Shown piece after piece: positions 1 through 10,925 of a stretch of 64,000 bases of DNA. This stretch comes from Amblyornis subalaris (lineage: Eukaryota > Chordata > Aves > Passeriformes > Ptilonorhynchidae), in assembly GCA_018881555.1 (NCBI GenBank), contig JACAXG010000024.1, positions 8,077,559 to 8,141,558 on the forward strand, given 5' to 3'. The stretch's first letter is position 1. Each line of letters begins with the position of its first letter. The position numbers were made by a program, and so were the translations under genes. The notes below the pieces were generated by a model. The model searched no databases, was not told the DNA's origin, and was given only the letters and a program-made list of their open reading frames with translations.

Positions 1-3000
1 AATAACCAGTAGATATTTGGCAGACAGACACAATATGGACGAAATTTTCAATAAAAATTTACAATCTTGAATCACCAGCCTTGATTTATATATTACATAC
101 TGAGCCTAGGTGGAGAGCATGGGTAAAGCCCTCAAAACAGACAGATGTCTATGTAAAATCTGAAGATCCAGCCTTGAATCTGTTTGCTGATACAAAATAC
201 AAACTTGAATCATATTACGTGAATCTATCTGCAATACTGGAAAACACAGTGTGCACTTCCTATGGAAATCCCTGTTCCTAATGTCTACTATTCCACAGCC
301 TCCTATTCAAAGGAAATTTTCCCCTTGTAAAACTGCGGAAACAAAATACAATGATTCTACTGTAACATAATTTACTTCCAAAGAAAAATTAGACTAAGTA
401 AACTAATTTGAAGTAGAATGATAATGCTATATATCATTCATTTCTAATCCTGTCTCATTCTTCCNTAATGCATAAACTAAATCATCTGGAACAATGCCCG
501 GTTCCAGGTTCCATCTGGACAGAAAATTTCCTGCTGGCAGGGGCAGACAGAACACAGGCTGCCAGATCCATCTCTCTTTATACGTCTATCTTGACTGCAA
601 CAGATCAGTGGGTAACTGTCTCCACTCTGACTAAGATTGTTTCATGTACTACTAAAAATCACTGCCTTGACAATTTTCATTTATGAGTTATATAGAACAT
701 GTCAGTACTTTTCTTGCTGATCAGTAGTTCACTGGTTGGCACACACACATTGAGAAAGTAGATGAGGACAAATAAATACTGAAGGGTTTTGCATCAAGAT
801 ATTCAGAACAGGTAAAGTCTTCTATGCCATATAAGGTAAAGTTGAACATGAGCAGGAAGAGTAACTAGAAGATATAAACAACAGAGAATTATATGACTAC
901 AGACGTGTGAGAACCTGTTCCTCTGCACATGTTAGGGAAAAGAATCCTAACTGAGCAAGCAGGGCGATCTATGCCATCAGAGGAGACGGCTAAACTGGGA
1001 TTATCTCTACATTTGTATTTATAGATTTCAAGCTTGGATAACAGTGGTTGTCCCAAGCATCAGGCCTGGAGACTGCCAGAGAGTGNCTTCTGTCTGCTCC
1101 AAGCAAACATGCAAAACCACCTGTCAGTGACGGGACAGAAGAAACAGCTAACACTAACTACCGTATCCTAGATTAATAAATTCCTTGGCTGAAAACAGCC
1201 TTGTGGTTTCCATTAAAGTAACAGAAGTATTTGATGTGCAAACAAAGTAATGAAAGATAAATTAATTTTTTAAAAATTATAAATTAGCTAAACCACAATT
1301 CAACTTAGATGATGCCAAAAACCTCGTATTTTGAAATGCCTACCATCCACCAGGAACATCAACTACAGAGCAAGAAAAGAATGCCTACTTTTAGACAAAT
1401 GGACAACCTCAAGCAAATCAAATTTCAAGTGGCAAAACATCAACTTCAGATCTAGGAATTACTGGCTCTGTCATAACAACATGGAATAATACAGTAGGAG
1501 TTAAAGGCCATTTCCCAATCCCTAAAGTTAGAGAGTATAACTTTTACAAGAAGGCTAAAGAAGTTTTTTTAATCCAAAATGCATTTCCCTGAAGTGTTTT
1601 TTTTCCTCGAGAAGAGTCAATAAGAACTTGAAAGGAACTATGACATCACAACTTTTAAGACCCAAAACCCCAATGATACTCAATCATCTGATATTTTTTG
1701 GGATACTGAACCGGAATATTTGGGTATGTACTTTTATCTTATTAATATTATGAATTAAGCAATTATTTTTGGTTCGGAAAAAGCTCCAGAGTAAATCACA
1801 TTTAACAGAAAATAATTTTGAATGGATCTCACATAATTGCTGGCCTTGAAGCTTAAAATGTGTAATTCTTACTTAGATCACTTTATTAATGTCACTCCAC
1901 TGTGATCCAGCAACAGATCAAAACAAGGCACNTAGACATTGTAACCCTGACTTCTCTTTAAGAGGGAGAGCATAAAATTTCCGAGCTGCCTGAGAATCTT
2001 ACTGGAGGAAACCCCCAGGTATATGCATAGCCATGCATGTCACACTACTATGCCATGATTAATGAAAAGAAAGATTTNAAACTCTGAAAATGTATCAGAT
2101 TTATCCTGTCAAGTCAAAGTCCTGCTGGAATCACTATTTCTGATCCACACCAGGTGCCATTGGCCTCTTGCCTACCTGGGCACACACACTGGCTCATGTT
2201 CAGTTGCTGTCACCAGCATCCCCAGGGTCTTTCCCACCAGGCACTTCCCAGCCACTGTCCTCAGCCTGGAGNTGTAGGGGGTTGTTGCGACCCAAGTGCA
2301 AGATCTGGCACCTGGCCTTTTGAACCTTAGACCACTGGCCTTAGCCCATCAATCCAGCCTGTCCAGACTCCTCCGGTTCTGTAGAACCTTCCTACCCTCC
2401 AGAACATTTGGTGCCATCTACAAAGTGACTGAGGGTGCCCTCGATCCCCTCCTCCAGGTCGTCNATGAAGGTGTTAAACAGAACTGACCCCAATTCTGAG
2501 CCCTGGGGACACCACCGATGCCCAGACCCAGCTGGATGTAGTTCCATTCCCCACACTCTCTGGGCCCGGCCGGCCAGCCAGTTTTACCCAGTGAACAGTG
2601 AGTGCCCCTGTCCAAGCCATGAGGAAAATGCTGTGGGAAATGGTGTCAAAGGCTTTACTAAAGTCCAGGTAGACACATCCACAGCCTGTCCCTCATCTGC
2701 TGAGGGGGTCACTCTGTCCTAGGAGGTCAGGTGGGTCAAGCAGGACCTGCCTNTCATAACCCCAGGCTGGCTGGGGCTGATTCTCTGGTTGTCCTGCACA
2801 TGTTGCATGATGACACTCAAGAGGATCTGCTCCATGACCTTTCCTGGCACCCGGGCCAGGCTGACAGGCCCTGGATCCTCCTTCCAGCCTTTCTTACAGC
2901 AGAGTGTCACACTGGCCAACTTCCATTCACCTGGGACCTGCCTCTAAGCCAGCAGTGCTGGTAAATGATGGAAAGTGGCTCCATGAGCACTTCCACCAGC

Positions 3001-4383
3001 TCCCTCAGTATCCTTAGATGAATCCCATCTGCCCCATGGACTTGTGTGGGTCTAAGTTGCATAGAAGTTCGCTGACCATTCCTTCCTGGATTATGGGAGC
3101 TTCCTTCTAGTCCCTGTCCCCGCCTTCCAGCTCAGCTTCAGTTTCAGCTGAAGACTGAAGCAGAGAAGGCATTAAGTACCTCAGCCTTTTTCTTATCCTC
3201 TGTCACTATGTTCCCTCCCACACCCAACAAAGGATAGAGATTCTTCTTCACCCTCCTTTTGCTGCTGATGCATTTGTAGAAACATTTTTCATTTTCTTTG
3301 ACAGCAGTATCCAGATTAAGTTCTAGCTGGGCTTTGGGCCTTCTAATTTTCTGCCTGCATGACCTCACAACATCCTTCCAGTCCTCCTGAGCTGCCTGTC
3401 CCTTCTTCCAAAAGTGATAAACTCTCTTTTTCTCCCTGCATTCCAGACAAAGCTCTCTGTTCAGCCAGGCTCGTCTTCACCACTGGTGTGGCTTTTAGCA
3501 CATGGGGACAGCCTGCTCCTGTACTTTCAAGATTTCGAATTTCAATTAACCTGGGCAGTCTATAAACAAAATTATATGCCAAATGCCCCCCAAAAGGCTC
3601 AAACAACACTTAAAGACTTGCATGCTTTCTACAGTTCAACGAAAAAGTACCATACTTGATGCAGGTAATTCTAATGTGGTTTATTTTGGTGTCACCAAAT
3701 AAATTTAAAGGTAAGTCACAATAAATATAGTTTAACCAAGCTAATAGCATCCATGTAACCCTTTGAGCTGTATGTAGAAGCTGGAAAGAAAAAGCCTCCA
3801 CAATAAGATGAAGAACTAGAGCATGACAGATAATGGTACTAAGACAGGTTCCAAAGCAAGGTCAGTAAACAACCAAGAAACATCGTACACAAATGAAGCA
3901 GCCAAAGTGCCAAAACCAGTGGTTGTGGGGAATTAATGTAAGCAATAAGGACAAAAAGCTACCGTTAGCAATGTTTCCACAGAAGCAAAAAGCAAAGCAG
4001 ACAGACACAACTAAGAATATGGGAGGACTAATACAAACCCAGAAGGAATCATGGGAGGCTTTTGCTGTACCCCAGTTTACAGGCTCAAAGCTGCCAAGCA
4101 ACTGGGGAGCTGTTTCTGCCTGCTAGTCAGNGAGCTGAGAACCAGGAGGGACAATTTTGGCAGAGGATAACTAGAGAGAGGACATCTAGATCCTTGGATC
4201 CTTTATTCACCTGGCAAAGTGAATACAATCTATCTTCCAATTGCTGAAACAACCTTGGAAGTCAGCTTCTAAGAAACCCGTGTGAAAACATCACTACTCA
4301 TTCTGATTTTGTGCCTCTTATTTTCCTTCTCTGTCTCCATTTTTTCTAAAAAACAAACAAACCAACTTAAAATATTAATTTAC
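1..4383 (-). other. RIBC2 intron 4 (left part), no gene recognised
   Basis: The sequence downstream of RIBC2 exon 4 is AT-rich and intron-like. It contains one CR1 relic at about 2150-3545. Reading both strands for the conserved RIBC2 C-terminal blocks found nothing, so the remaining exons are taken to lie beyond position 1. Confidence 0.7.
2150..3545 (-). mobile_element. CR1 LINE fragment, ORF2 reverse-transcriptase region
   Basis: About 1.4 kb of degenerate avian CR1 with its sense strand on minus. Minus-strand fragments still read as CR1 ORF2, for example KVMEQILLSVIMQHVQDN and a downstream piece containing KCFYKCISSKRR. Stops and frame breaks are frequent, so it is dead. It lies in the RIBC2 intron, in the same direction as that gene. 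Confidence 0.88.
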
Positions 4384-4502
4384 CTGGATTCTATTGAAAG
4401 TTTTAATAGCTGTACAAACAGTACGCCTGCTTTCCTCTTCTTTTCTTTGTTGCTCCATAATTTTTCGGTCAAGTTCAACTCTAAACTTGTCATAAAGATC
4501 AT
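4384..4502 (-). CDS. RIBC2: RIBC2 coding exon 4
   Basis: 119 nt after a CCAATTTAG acceptor, ending CAG before GTAAAT. It encodes DLYDKFRVELDRKIMEQQ and then TVCTAIKTFNRIQ, the expected continuation of the coiled coil. It ends in phase 0, and the next exon was not found in the window. Confidence 0.9.
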
Positions 4503-7500
4503 CTAAATTGGATTAAAATGAAATTTGGTCAATATTACAGACATGATGTGCCATATGAGTTAATCAGGGGAAGAAGCGGGGGGAGCTACAGATACAGTAG
4601 GCTGAAAAACTATTTCCAAATCCTACCAACAAAGCTTTCCATTCAGGTGACTCATGAATCAGTTTAACATTTAACCTATCTTGTCTAAACAGTGTTAAAA
4701 TGAAAAAGGTTAAGTACTGCAGAAAAGAATGTTTCATGACAGTATTATTTTGTCTGCTCTAGGGCAGTACAGATTGGACAGTTTGGTCTGATGAAGTAAG
4801 CATACCAACTGGAGGCATAAACCAGAAATGAAACCTGGGTGATATTACAATCATTACATGTTATTAAATAGAGATTTCCTCAGAGAGATACCGAATACAT
4901 TAGAGCTTATAAAGTAAAAACTGCTCTAGTATTTCTAAAAGTTAAATATACAATAGGGTTNACCATATTTTCATCAAATGTATCACAACTTCAGACATGG
5001 AGATTAAAACTACATTATCTTTTTTTTACCTGCCAATTTTTGGTCAGCTAATGCATTCTTCCAGTCTTTCTGTTGCTGAAGAGACCACTCTCTTAACTGC
5101 TCCTTTTGAAACTTCATCCTCTGATCATAGTTTAAGTCTTCACCCATAAACTTCTGCATGCCAGATATAGTACACCGAGGATCGCCATCCGAAACTCGAG
5201 CAGGTCTGTCTTTCTTTAAGGCTTGTGGATCATTTAGGTCAAATTCACGCCTNGTTTCTGGCCTCTGGAAATTTTTATGAAATTCAATGAGAGCCCTATT
5301 CATGTCTTTGATTTCATTTTTCTGTCGTTCTTCTAGCAGACACATGAGTTTGTCGTTTTTCTTCATTTGATGAGCTAGACAAAAATGAACACAATGAAAC
5401 CACAGCTCTTAGAGGTGCACGTGTCATTGGAGTGCACACATAAGATGAAAATAAAATTTTCAGGATGAGTAAACATTATATAAGTCTTATTATATAAACA
5501 AATATATTATATATAAAATATAAAATCTATTTATATAAACAAATNTAAGTCTTCAAACTGTTATGCCTTAGCACAGTATTTGATCTATAAGTACCAGCCA
5601 AGCAANCACTCTCATATTAGTAATATTTACATCTGAAATATTTTCAGCTTTTTAGGTATAAATTATTTTATTAATGTTACAATAAAATATATGCATGTGA
5701 AACAAATAATAAGTACTAAAACTACNAGGTTTCGTTTGGTGAAAACCTAAAGGAACACATGAAATGTACTGTAAACCAATTGTTCCCATTTACTCAGCTC
5801 CAGCTGAAATACATTGTTGCTTATTAGGAAGCAAACCAAAATGGGGCTCCAACTGAAAGGAATACAGATAGCTCATTCAACAGTTCCAATGATTTTTCTG
5901 ACCACAGCACTAAAATAATTGGCTGGCAGTAACAGTTTTTGAACAGCTTAATAGCTCCTACCCATTTGATTGAAACTAAATCAATTACAGCATTCTTAAG
6001 ATATACAAACAACAAAACTCCCACCCAACTAGCCATTTTAATTATTTAAATATAATTTGCTAGAAAAGATCACTTCCTCTTTCACCAGATTCCACATTGC
6101 TGCTGATAGTTTCCTAAGAGCCAGAGCCTAACACGTGTATTTTCCAGTCAGGAAAATCACAACCAGCTGTAGAAGCACAGCATGGTAGTNGGCAGCTCCA
6201 TTCTAGCTCCTCTTGAAGCACACAGAGAGCTCAGACTGTGGGACCTTTTCACCCGATAGCACAGGAAATCATGCCAAGCACAGAAGGCCACAAAGGGTCT
6301 GAGGTCAGGGCACAGCATGAAATATTTGTGTGGCTGCATGTTCTGACTCAGAAATGGCTCCTCTTATGCCTTACTGTACATGACTCATGCTTCCAGTAAT
6401 AATGATCTAGAGAGGATTCCATAGAATCTATATATTCTATGGAAGAATGGCCAGACAGAACATGAGCTCACTCTACAAGAAAGCAACGGAAACAGATGAG
6501 CCACTACTATCCTGAAAAGAACAGTGGTAAGTAATTAATTTTTTTTTTAAATTCTCCTGCATGTTCAGGTCTTTAAAGGATGCTATTTGTCAACAGCTAT
6601 TAAAAAACACTGAAAATTCTGGCCTATTAGGCAATGTATCCCAGTTTAATCATGTCAATATAAATCTTAAGATAGCAAGGAAAATACACACTGTGCCAAT
6701 CCAAATGTATAAACATAAACAGAACATAAACTAGATGACTGAATTTAGAGAATATATGAAGAGATAAAAGCAGGAAATAGATAATAAGTGACATTTAACT
6801 ATTTACAGAAATATCACAGTATCTACGAATATACCAAATCTTTCATCTCGTGCTTTTTCAGCTGCTTCTTGAATTTTCCTCTCCTTGACCTGTGCATCCA
6901 ATGCATCTTTATCAATCTATTAAAATGAAAAAAAAGAAGCTCTTTAAGAGATACTATATTTGAACAATTGAAAATAGGGACTGTCAAGCTGACTCACAGT
7001 TGTACAAGATAGATATAACCCCACTACCAGCAGAATATATACACAATACTGACATAGGTAAAACAAAATCCAGAAACAGCAATATTCCTGTTTACTTGCT
7101 TTGTTTTAATAATGATAGGTATGCTCTTGCACCAGATCAGATAAAAACACTGCATTTACATNATACATAGAACTATAAACATTTTCAGCTGCATTACAAA
7201 GAATATGTTTTGCCCATTACAGCTAGTAATTTTATTCTATTGTTATTCTTTCATTTATAAAGCATGTAATTATTTTAACGGTCAAGATGACAGGAAGCTG
7301 GAATAGTTCATATTTGAAAAAAATACAGATGGTTCACTAGAAGAACATTGAAGAGATAACAGGGGGAAAATGTTTCCAGTCTTATCGGAGAGATTCACAT
7401 GGTTGCCAAAATGCACTACAGGGTACATGATCTGTGATGAGGTGACAGATATAGTACAGAACATCCACATCCATGGGAAGTGGGACCTGAGCAAAGGGTA

Positions 7501-10438
7501 ACACAGGCCACATCATCAAATGGGAGNAGACACTTCCATTTTAGGCAAAAGAATCTGGCCCCACATTTGTTGGCAGATGGGGCAGAAATATGGAATANAC
7601 TTTTTTCTTTTTTTTTAACTGTCAAGTCAATTTGATGTCTTCAAAAAATTTGTTAAAAATACAACAACGAATCTTCAAGAATCCGGTAAATACTTTTGAT
7701 AGTTTTTGTCCAACGAAGACAGAAACAGATCATGGCTGAAAATACACACGGTTAGTGCCGCAAAGGACAACTGACAATTGCAATCAGGCAAAAAGGTAAG
7801 TTTGTAAGCAAGTGTGAAACCATCAAGGATTCTATCCTCCAAAAACAATAGTGTTGTGGACATTAAGTATCAGCTCNTTCAGAAGTCTCACTGGGGAAAC
7901 TGAGCTTTCAATATAACCATAGGAAATACTGTTAAGAGAAATTCAATACAAGTTCATTAGTAATTTCTGGCAATAATAGAGGTAGGTCAGTGTATCAGCT
8001 TGTGTTACACTATTGGCTCTCTCCTATTCAAAATGCTTTCACTTGACACAAAAACATCCCTAAAACCGATATTCCCAGTCACACAAAGCTGCAGGTTTAA
8101 CTTTTAAGTGTTAAAATAACAAATCTATGAAGTTTGAAGCAGCTAATTTCTAAACTACGTCTATTTATGTATAAAGCTCACATATAAATTGAAAGCAATT
8201 TTTCATTTGGATTACTCATCTGAACTCTCTAGAAAAATGAATGATTGATTGAGGATAAATTCTTCAATCTGTAAGTGAAGAGGGCAGCATCTTACTTTTC
8301 CATTAGTCAGATGACAAACCAGATACAGAAGTCAAAGTAATAATAAAACTAGTAATAATTGAGGGGGAAAAAAAAAAAGGGTTCCCATTTTGCTTTCCAG
8401 TATATTACCTCCACGTTTTTAAAATATTCAAACCCTGCTTTAGGTTTTGTGGTTTATAAGTCAAATATTGTCTTGATTTTTTAACTTTCTCAGAGACTGC
8501 TGCTCAGCTAAACTGGTCAGAGAACAACAGTAAAGAATCTAAAAACCACAAAGAAATACNGATACAGAAAACCTCTGCATGGATTTAATGGCTCTTTATG
8601 GTTCAGACCTGGCCTAACTTCAAAGCATAAGAACAGCCCCTTCGACCAGCAGTCATTGTTCAGGTACATCGAATGATATTAAATCAAAATGTAATGTTAA
8701 TCAAAATTCCCCAGNTGAGCTCTCCTTCATTTTAGATGTTTCTCTAATGTAAATGGATCTATCAAAACCTGCCTGACAAGTCAGTTCTACTAAAGTATTA
8801 GGGTAAAACCTTTGGATGGTGTACTCCAGTATGGCTGAATAAAACACACCAAGATACGTTATCTGTCAGCTATTTCATTAACTGAGAATTTATGGTTTGC
8901 ATTTCCTTTTTAAGGCTCTAGAAAAGCCAGTTTACAGAAAAGGTATGCATTTCTGACAAAGAAATTTTAAGTCTCTTAACNCATCCCACAGCTGCTAGAA
9001 AATGTTATTAGCTTCTTCCACTTAAGTATATTGTTGGTTACTGTGTCTGTCAGGATGCTGTATCAGGTGGACACACCTGTCATGTTCATTAAGTGGGAAC
9101 TGCTAATTGTTCTGCAGCTACTACAATGACTCTTGCATAAGAGTGACAAAAATAAATTCAAGGTCCTGTCAGAGATAAGGTGAAGATATTTTTCCACTGA
9201 CTTGAGACACATTTCCTCTACCTGAGAAAAGAGGGATCCAATTGACATCTGTTGCAATTCTACCAGTTCAATGAAGTCACCTCACAGCACTCTTTCCTCC
9301 ATGCATGCTCACAGAATCTTAATCTGAGCCTTGAGACATATCACGGGGGGATTCAGTATACTACTGCATCCAAAGTTAAATAGGTATAGAACACATCGTT
9401 CCCTGACGTTCAGGGTGCGAACTGCATAATGAACTCTAGAGAAAATCCACCAGCCTGAAGGGTGTTCACATTCAGACATCCACGCCAAGAAAAATCAGAC
9501 ACAACAATTAATTACATATATATAAACAAGGATGGATCTGTCCTATTTTGCCTGATGCAAAATATGGACCAATTGCAGGACCCTTACAGCAGTAAATCTG
9601 TCACAGCACCGATTCTAGTGAGATACAAGCAGACAAGGGTAGCGTTAAAGAGCAGAGAGGTAAAAAACAATTACTTGTTTCAGCCACATTGCGTGAGCTG
9701 ACTCTGGAAGTTCCTGGCTTCCCTCAAAGTAAAGCAAACCACATTAACTCCTACACGGGAATACAACACAGACCTTGATCTCTCTGTGCTGTTAGGGGGC
9801 AATGACAGCTTGCCCTTGAACCCAGAGCAGNAGACCACAAGTACATACCAGAAGCAACGGCCATGAAGTAAAAACACAAGACAACTNGAACAGTTACCCA
9901 GAGAGGTCATGGAGTCTCCCCCTCCGCAGACATTCCAAACTTACCGAACACGTTCCTGTGNCACCTTCTCTGGGTGACCCTGCCTTGGCGGAGGATAGGA
10001 CTGGATGATCTTCAGAGGCCACTTCCAACCCTAAATATTCTGTGATTTTTGTGATTTCTTTCATCAGCAACTTTAAACGCGCCTCTAAGAGGTGCATCTG
10101 GGCTCTCTCTCCGTGCTGCCCCTCACACACACACCTGAGGAGGGGNCNNNNGGGGGGGGGGGGGGGGNNCNCCTGACCCGCCCGGACCGGCTCAGCTGCC
10201 CCTTCCCTCCTTGCTCTGCTCTGGGGGTCCCCCCGCGTTAAGCCGTTCTCCTCAGAACTCCTGGGAGCGGCGGGGGTACACGGCGCCATCCTTGCTTCCC
10301 GCCCTTCCTGCCCGCCCTCACCCCTATGGTGCGGAGTCGTGCGTTGAAGATGCGGCTCCGTCGCAGCAGCTCGCGCCGCCGGCGGCGCTCCAGGGCGGCG
10401 GCCTCCTCCAGGTCCCGCTGAGGCCCCAGCCCGCTCAT
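4384..10438 (-). CDS. RIBC2: RIBC2, RIB43A-domain coiled-coil protein 2 (N-terminal part; 3' end off the window)
   Basis: RIBC2 is a RIB43A-family protein that sits inside ciliary and flagellar doublet microtubules. Coding exons on the minus strand are 10438-10322, 6916-6835, 5374-5030 and 4502-4384. They join in phase with GT-AG introns to give 221 codons. The product starts MSGLGPQ and is then charged and helical throughout. The blocks FNARLRTIG, RREFDLNDP, DPRCTISGMQKFMGEDLN and REWSLQQQKDW are the family hallmarks. One codon in exon 3 holds an N (ACN), which is Thr whatever the base. The family is about 380 residues long, so roughly 40% is missing; no further coding exon was seen in 1-4383, and the gene presumably continues to the left. 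The start was chosen because this ATG directly precedes the family-like N-terminus. The frame stays open upstream but shows no ATG. Confidence 0.95.
5030..5374 (-). CDS. RIBC2: RIBC2 coding exon 3
   Basis: 345 nt, the largest visible exon, flanked by TTTTTGTCTAG and GTAAAA. It carries the most conserved family block (GMQKFMGEDL, REWSLQQQ). Phase is 1 in and 1 out. Confidence 0.96.
6417..6444. repeat. Perfect 11-bp inverted repeat with 6-bp loop
   Basis: The left arm TTCCATAGAAT is matched exactly by the right arm ATTCTATGGAA across the spacer CTATAT. It lies in RIBC2 intron 2. No element was recognised around it. Confidence 0.85.
6835..6916 (-). CDS. RIBC2: RIBC2 coding exon 2
   Basis: 82 nt between a TTTTAATAG acceptor and a GTATAT donor, encoding DKDALDAQVKERKIQEAAEK followed by ARDERF. 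It ends in phase 1 and joins exon 3 to complete an Ala codon. Confidence 0.9.
9950..10060 (+). mobile_element. Short CR1 3'-end fragment
   Basis: The stretch reads like the CR1 tail (GACTGGATGATCTTCAGAGG, then CACTTCCAACCCTA and ATTCTGTGATTTTTGTGAT). Its 3' end points right, so it is on the plus strand. It lies in RIBC2 intron 1 just before the CpG island. Confidence 0.75.
10146..10171. other. 16-bp G homopolymer flanked by unresolved bases
   Basis: A run of 16 G at 10152-10167 is bracketed by clusters of N (10146, 10148-10151, 10168-10169, 10171). This is the only clustered ambiguity in the window. It suggests a collapsed or unsequenced GC-rich tract at the edge of the CpG island. Confidence 0.8.
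10322..10438 (-). CDS. RIBC2: RIBC2 coding exon 1
   Basis: 39 codons from the ATG at 10438 down to a GTGAGG donor at 10321. The exon is Arg/Glu-rich and ends FNARLRTIG in phase 0. It lies inside the CpG-rich bidirectional promoter block. Confidence 0.93.
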
Positions 10439-10481
10439 GGCGCCGGAGGGGAACCGCGGGGCTGGAGCGAGAGCGGTGGCT

Positions 10482-10583
10482 GGGAGCGGCGGCGTCCAGC
10501 CGGGACACAAGGCGGCCCGTCGCGATGGGAACGGGAGCGGCGGCGTCCAACCGGGATACAAGGCGGCCCGTCGCGATGGGAAC
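10482..10583. repeat. Two tandem copies of a 51-bp GC-rich unit
   Basis: Copies at 10482-10532 and 10533-10583 differ at two positions only (ccaGccgggaC versus ccaAccgggaT), and a third copy starts and stops at once. The unit is a multiple of three, so it keeps the minus-strand frame upstream of RIBC2 open. Each copy ends with an X-box-like core. Confidence 0.93.
10519..10583 (-). promoter_or_regulatory. Pair of X-box-like (RFX) motifs, 51 bp apart
   Basis: On the minus strand, 10532-10519 and 10583-10570 both read GTTCCCATCGCGAC. Against the RFX palindrome (GTTNCC, two bases, GGNAAC) the left half is perfect and the right half matches at four of six positions. They lie 81-145 bp upstream of the RIBC2 ATG. 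RFX factors drive ciliary genes, so the position is apt, but binding is inferred. Confidence 0.4.
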
Positions 10584-10816
10584 GGGAGCACCGCCCCCCG
10601 CGCGGCACCGCCCGGCACGGTCGCCGCACGAGGCGCGCGGGCTGTGAGGGCGAGGCGGGGCCAGTCGTGGCTCTGAGGGGATAAACTTGTGGAATACTCT
10701 CATTGGTTTGCAGCTTCTGTCTCCTGACAGTCGAACTGGGGAAATACCTTCATCGGCTCTTTGAGCGGGTTCAGGCGGGGAGCTCAGGAGCTCCGTCTCC
10801 CCGTCTCCCCGTGGGG

Positions 10817-10925
10817 ATGGGTTACCTGAAGCTGCTGGTGGTAAAGGATTTCAAGTCGTGGCGNGGAGAGCAGGTTATCGGCCCCTTCATGAGGTTCAAT
10901 TGCATCATCGGGCCCAATGGATCAG
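10817..10925 (+). CDS. SMC1B: SMC1B coding exon 1
   Basis: Starts [15 protein letters not shown], the typical SMC first strand, and ends inside Walker A (GPNGSG) before GTAGTG. Phase 1 out. The codon CGN is Arg in any case. Confidence 0.97.

Larger units (their letters stand above)
4503..10321 (-). other. RIBC2 introns 1-3
   Basis: Introns at 4503-5029, 5375-6834 and 6917-10321. Intron 3 shows nothing notable. Intron 2 has an AT-rich patch near 5470-5560 and a perfect inverted repeat at 6417-6444. Intron 1 is mostly unique AT-rich sequence with a short CR1 tail at 9950-10060 and the G-run gap near 10150. Confidence 0.75.
10175..10900. promoter_or_regulatory. CpG-rich bidirectional promoter of RIBC2 and SMC1B
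   Basis: The two ATGs (10438 minus, 10817 plus) are only 378 bp apart, head to head, in a stretch far richer in G+C and CpG than its surroundings. It holds an inverted CCAAT box (ATTGG, 10702-10706), a 51-bp tandem duplication (10482-10583) and an E2F-like TTCCCGCC (10296-10303). No TATA box is evident near either start. Both genes are germline or cilia genes in other vertebrates, which fits shared control; transcription start sites cannot be placed from sequence. Confidence 0.8.

Noticed and set aside
3669..3692. Imperfect hairpin around TTTGGTGTCACCAAA
   Set aside because: Short arms with one bulge in AT-rich intron; expected by chance.
9894..10703. Long minus-strand open frame (about 269 codons) over the CpG island
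   Set aside because: It runs across the RIBC2 exon 1 region in another frame, crosses the N gap, and is Pro/Ala/Arg-rich from GC composition alone.
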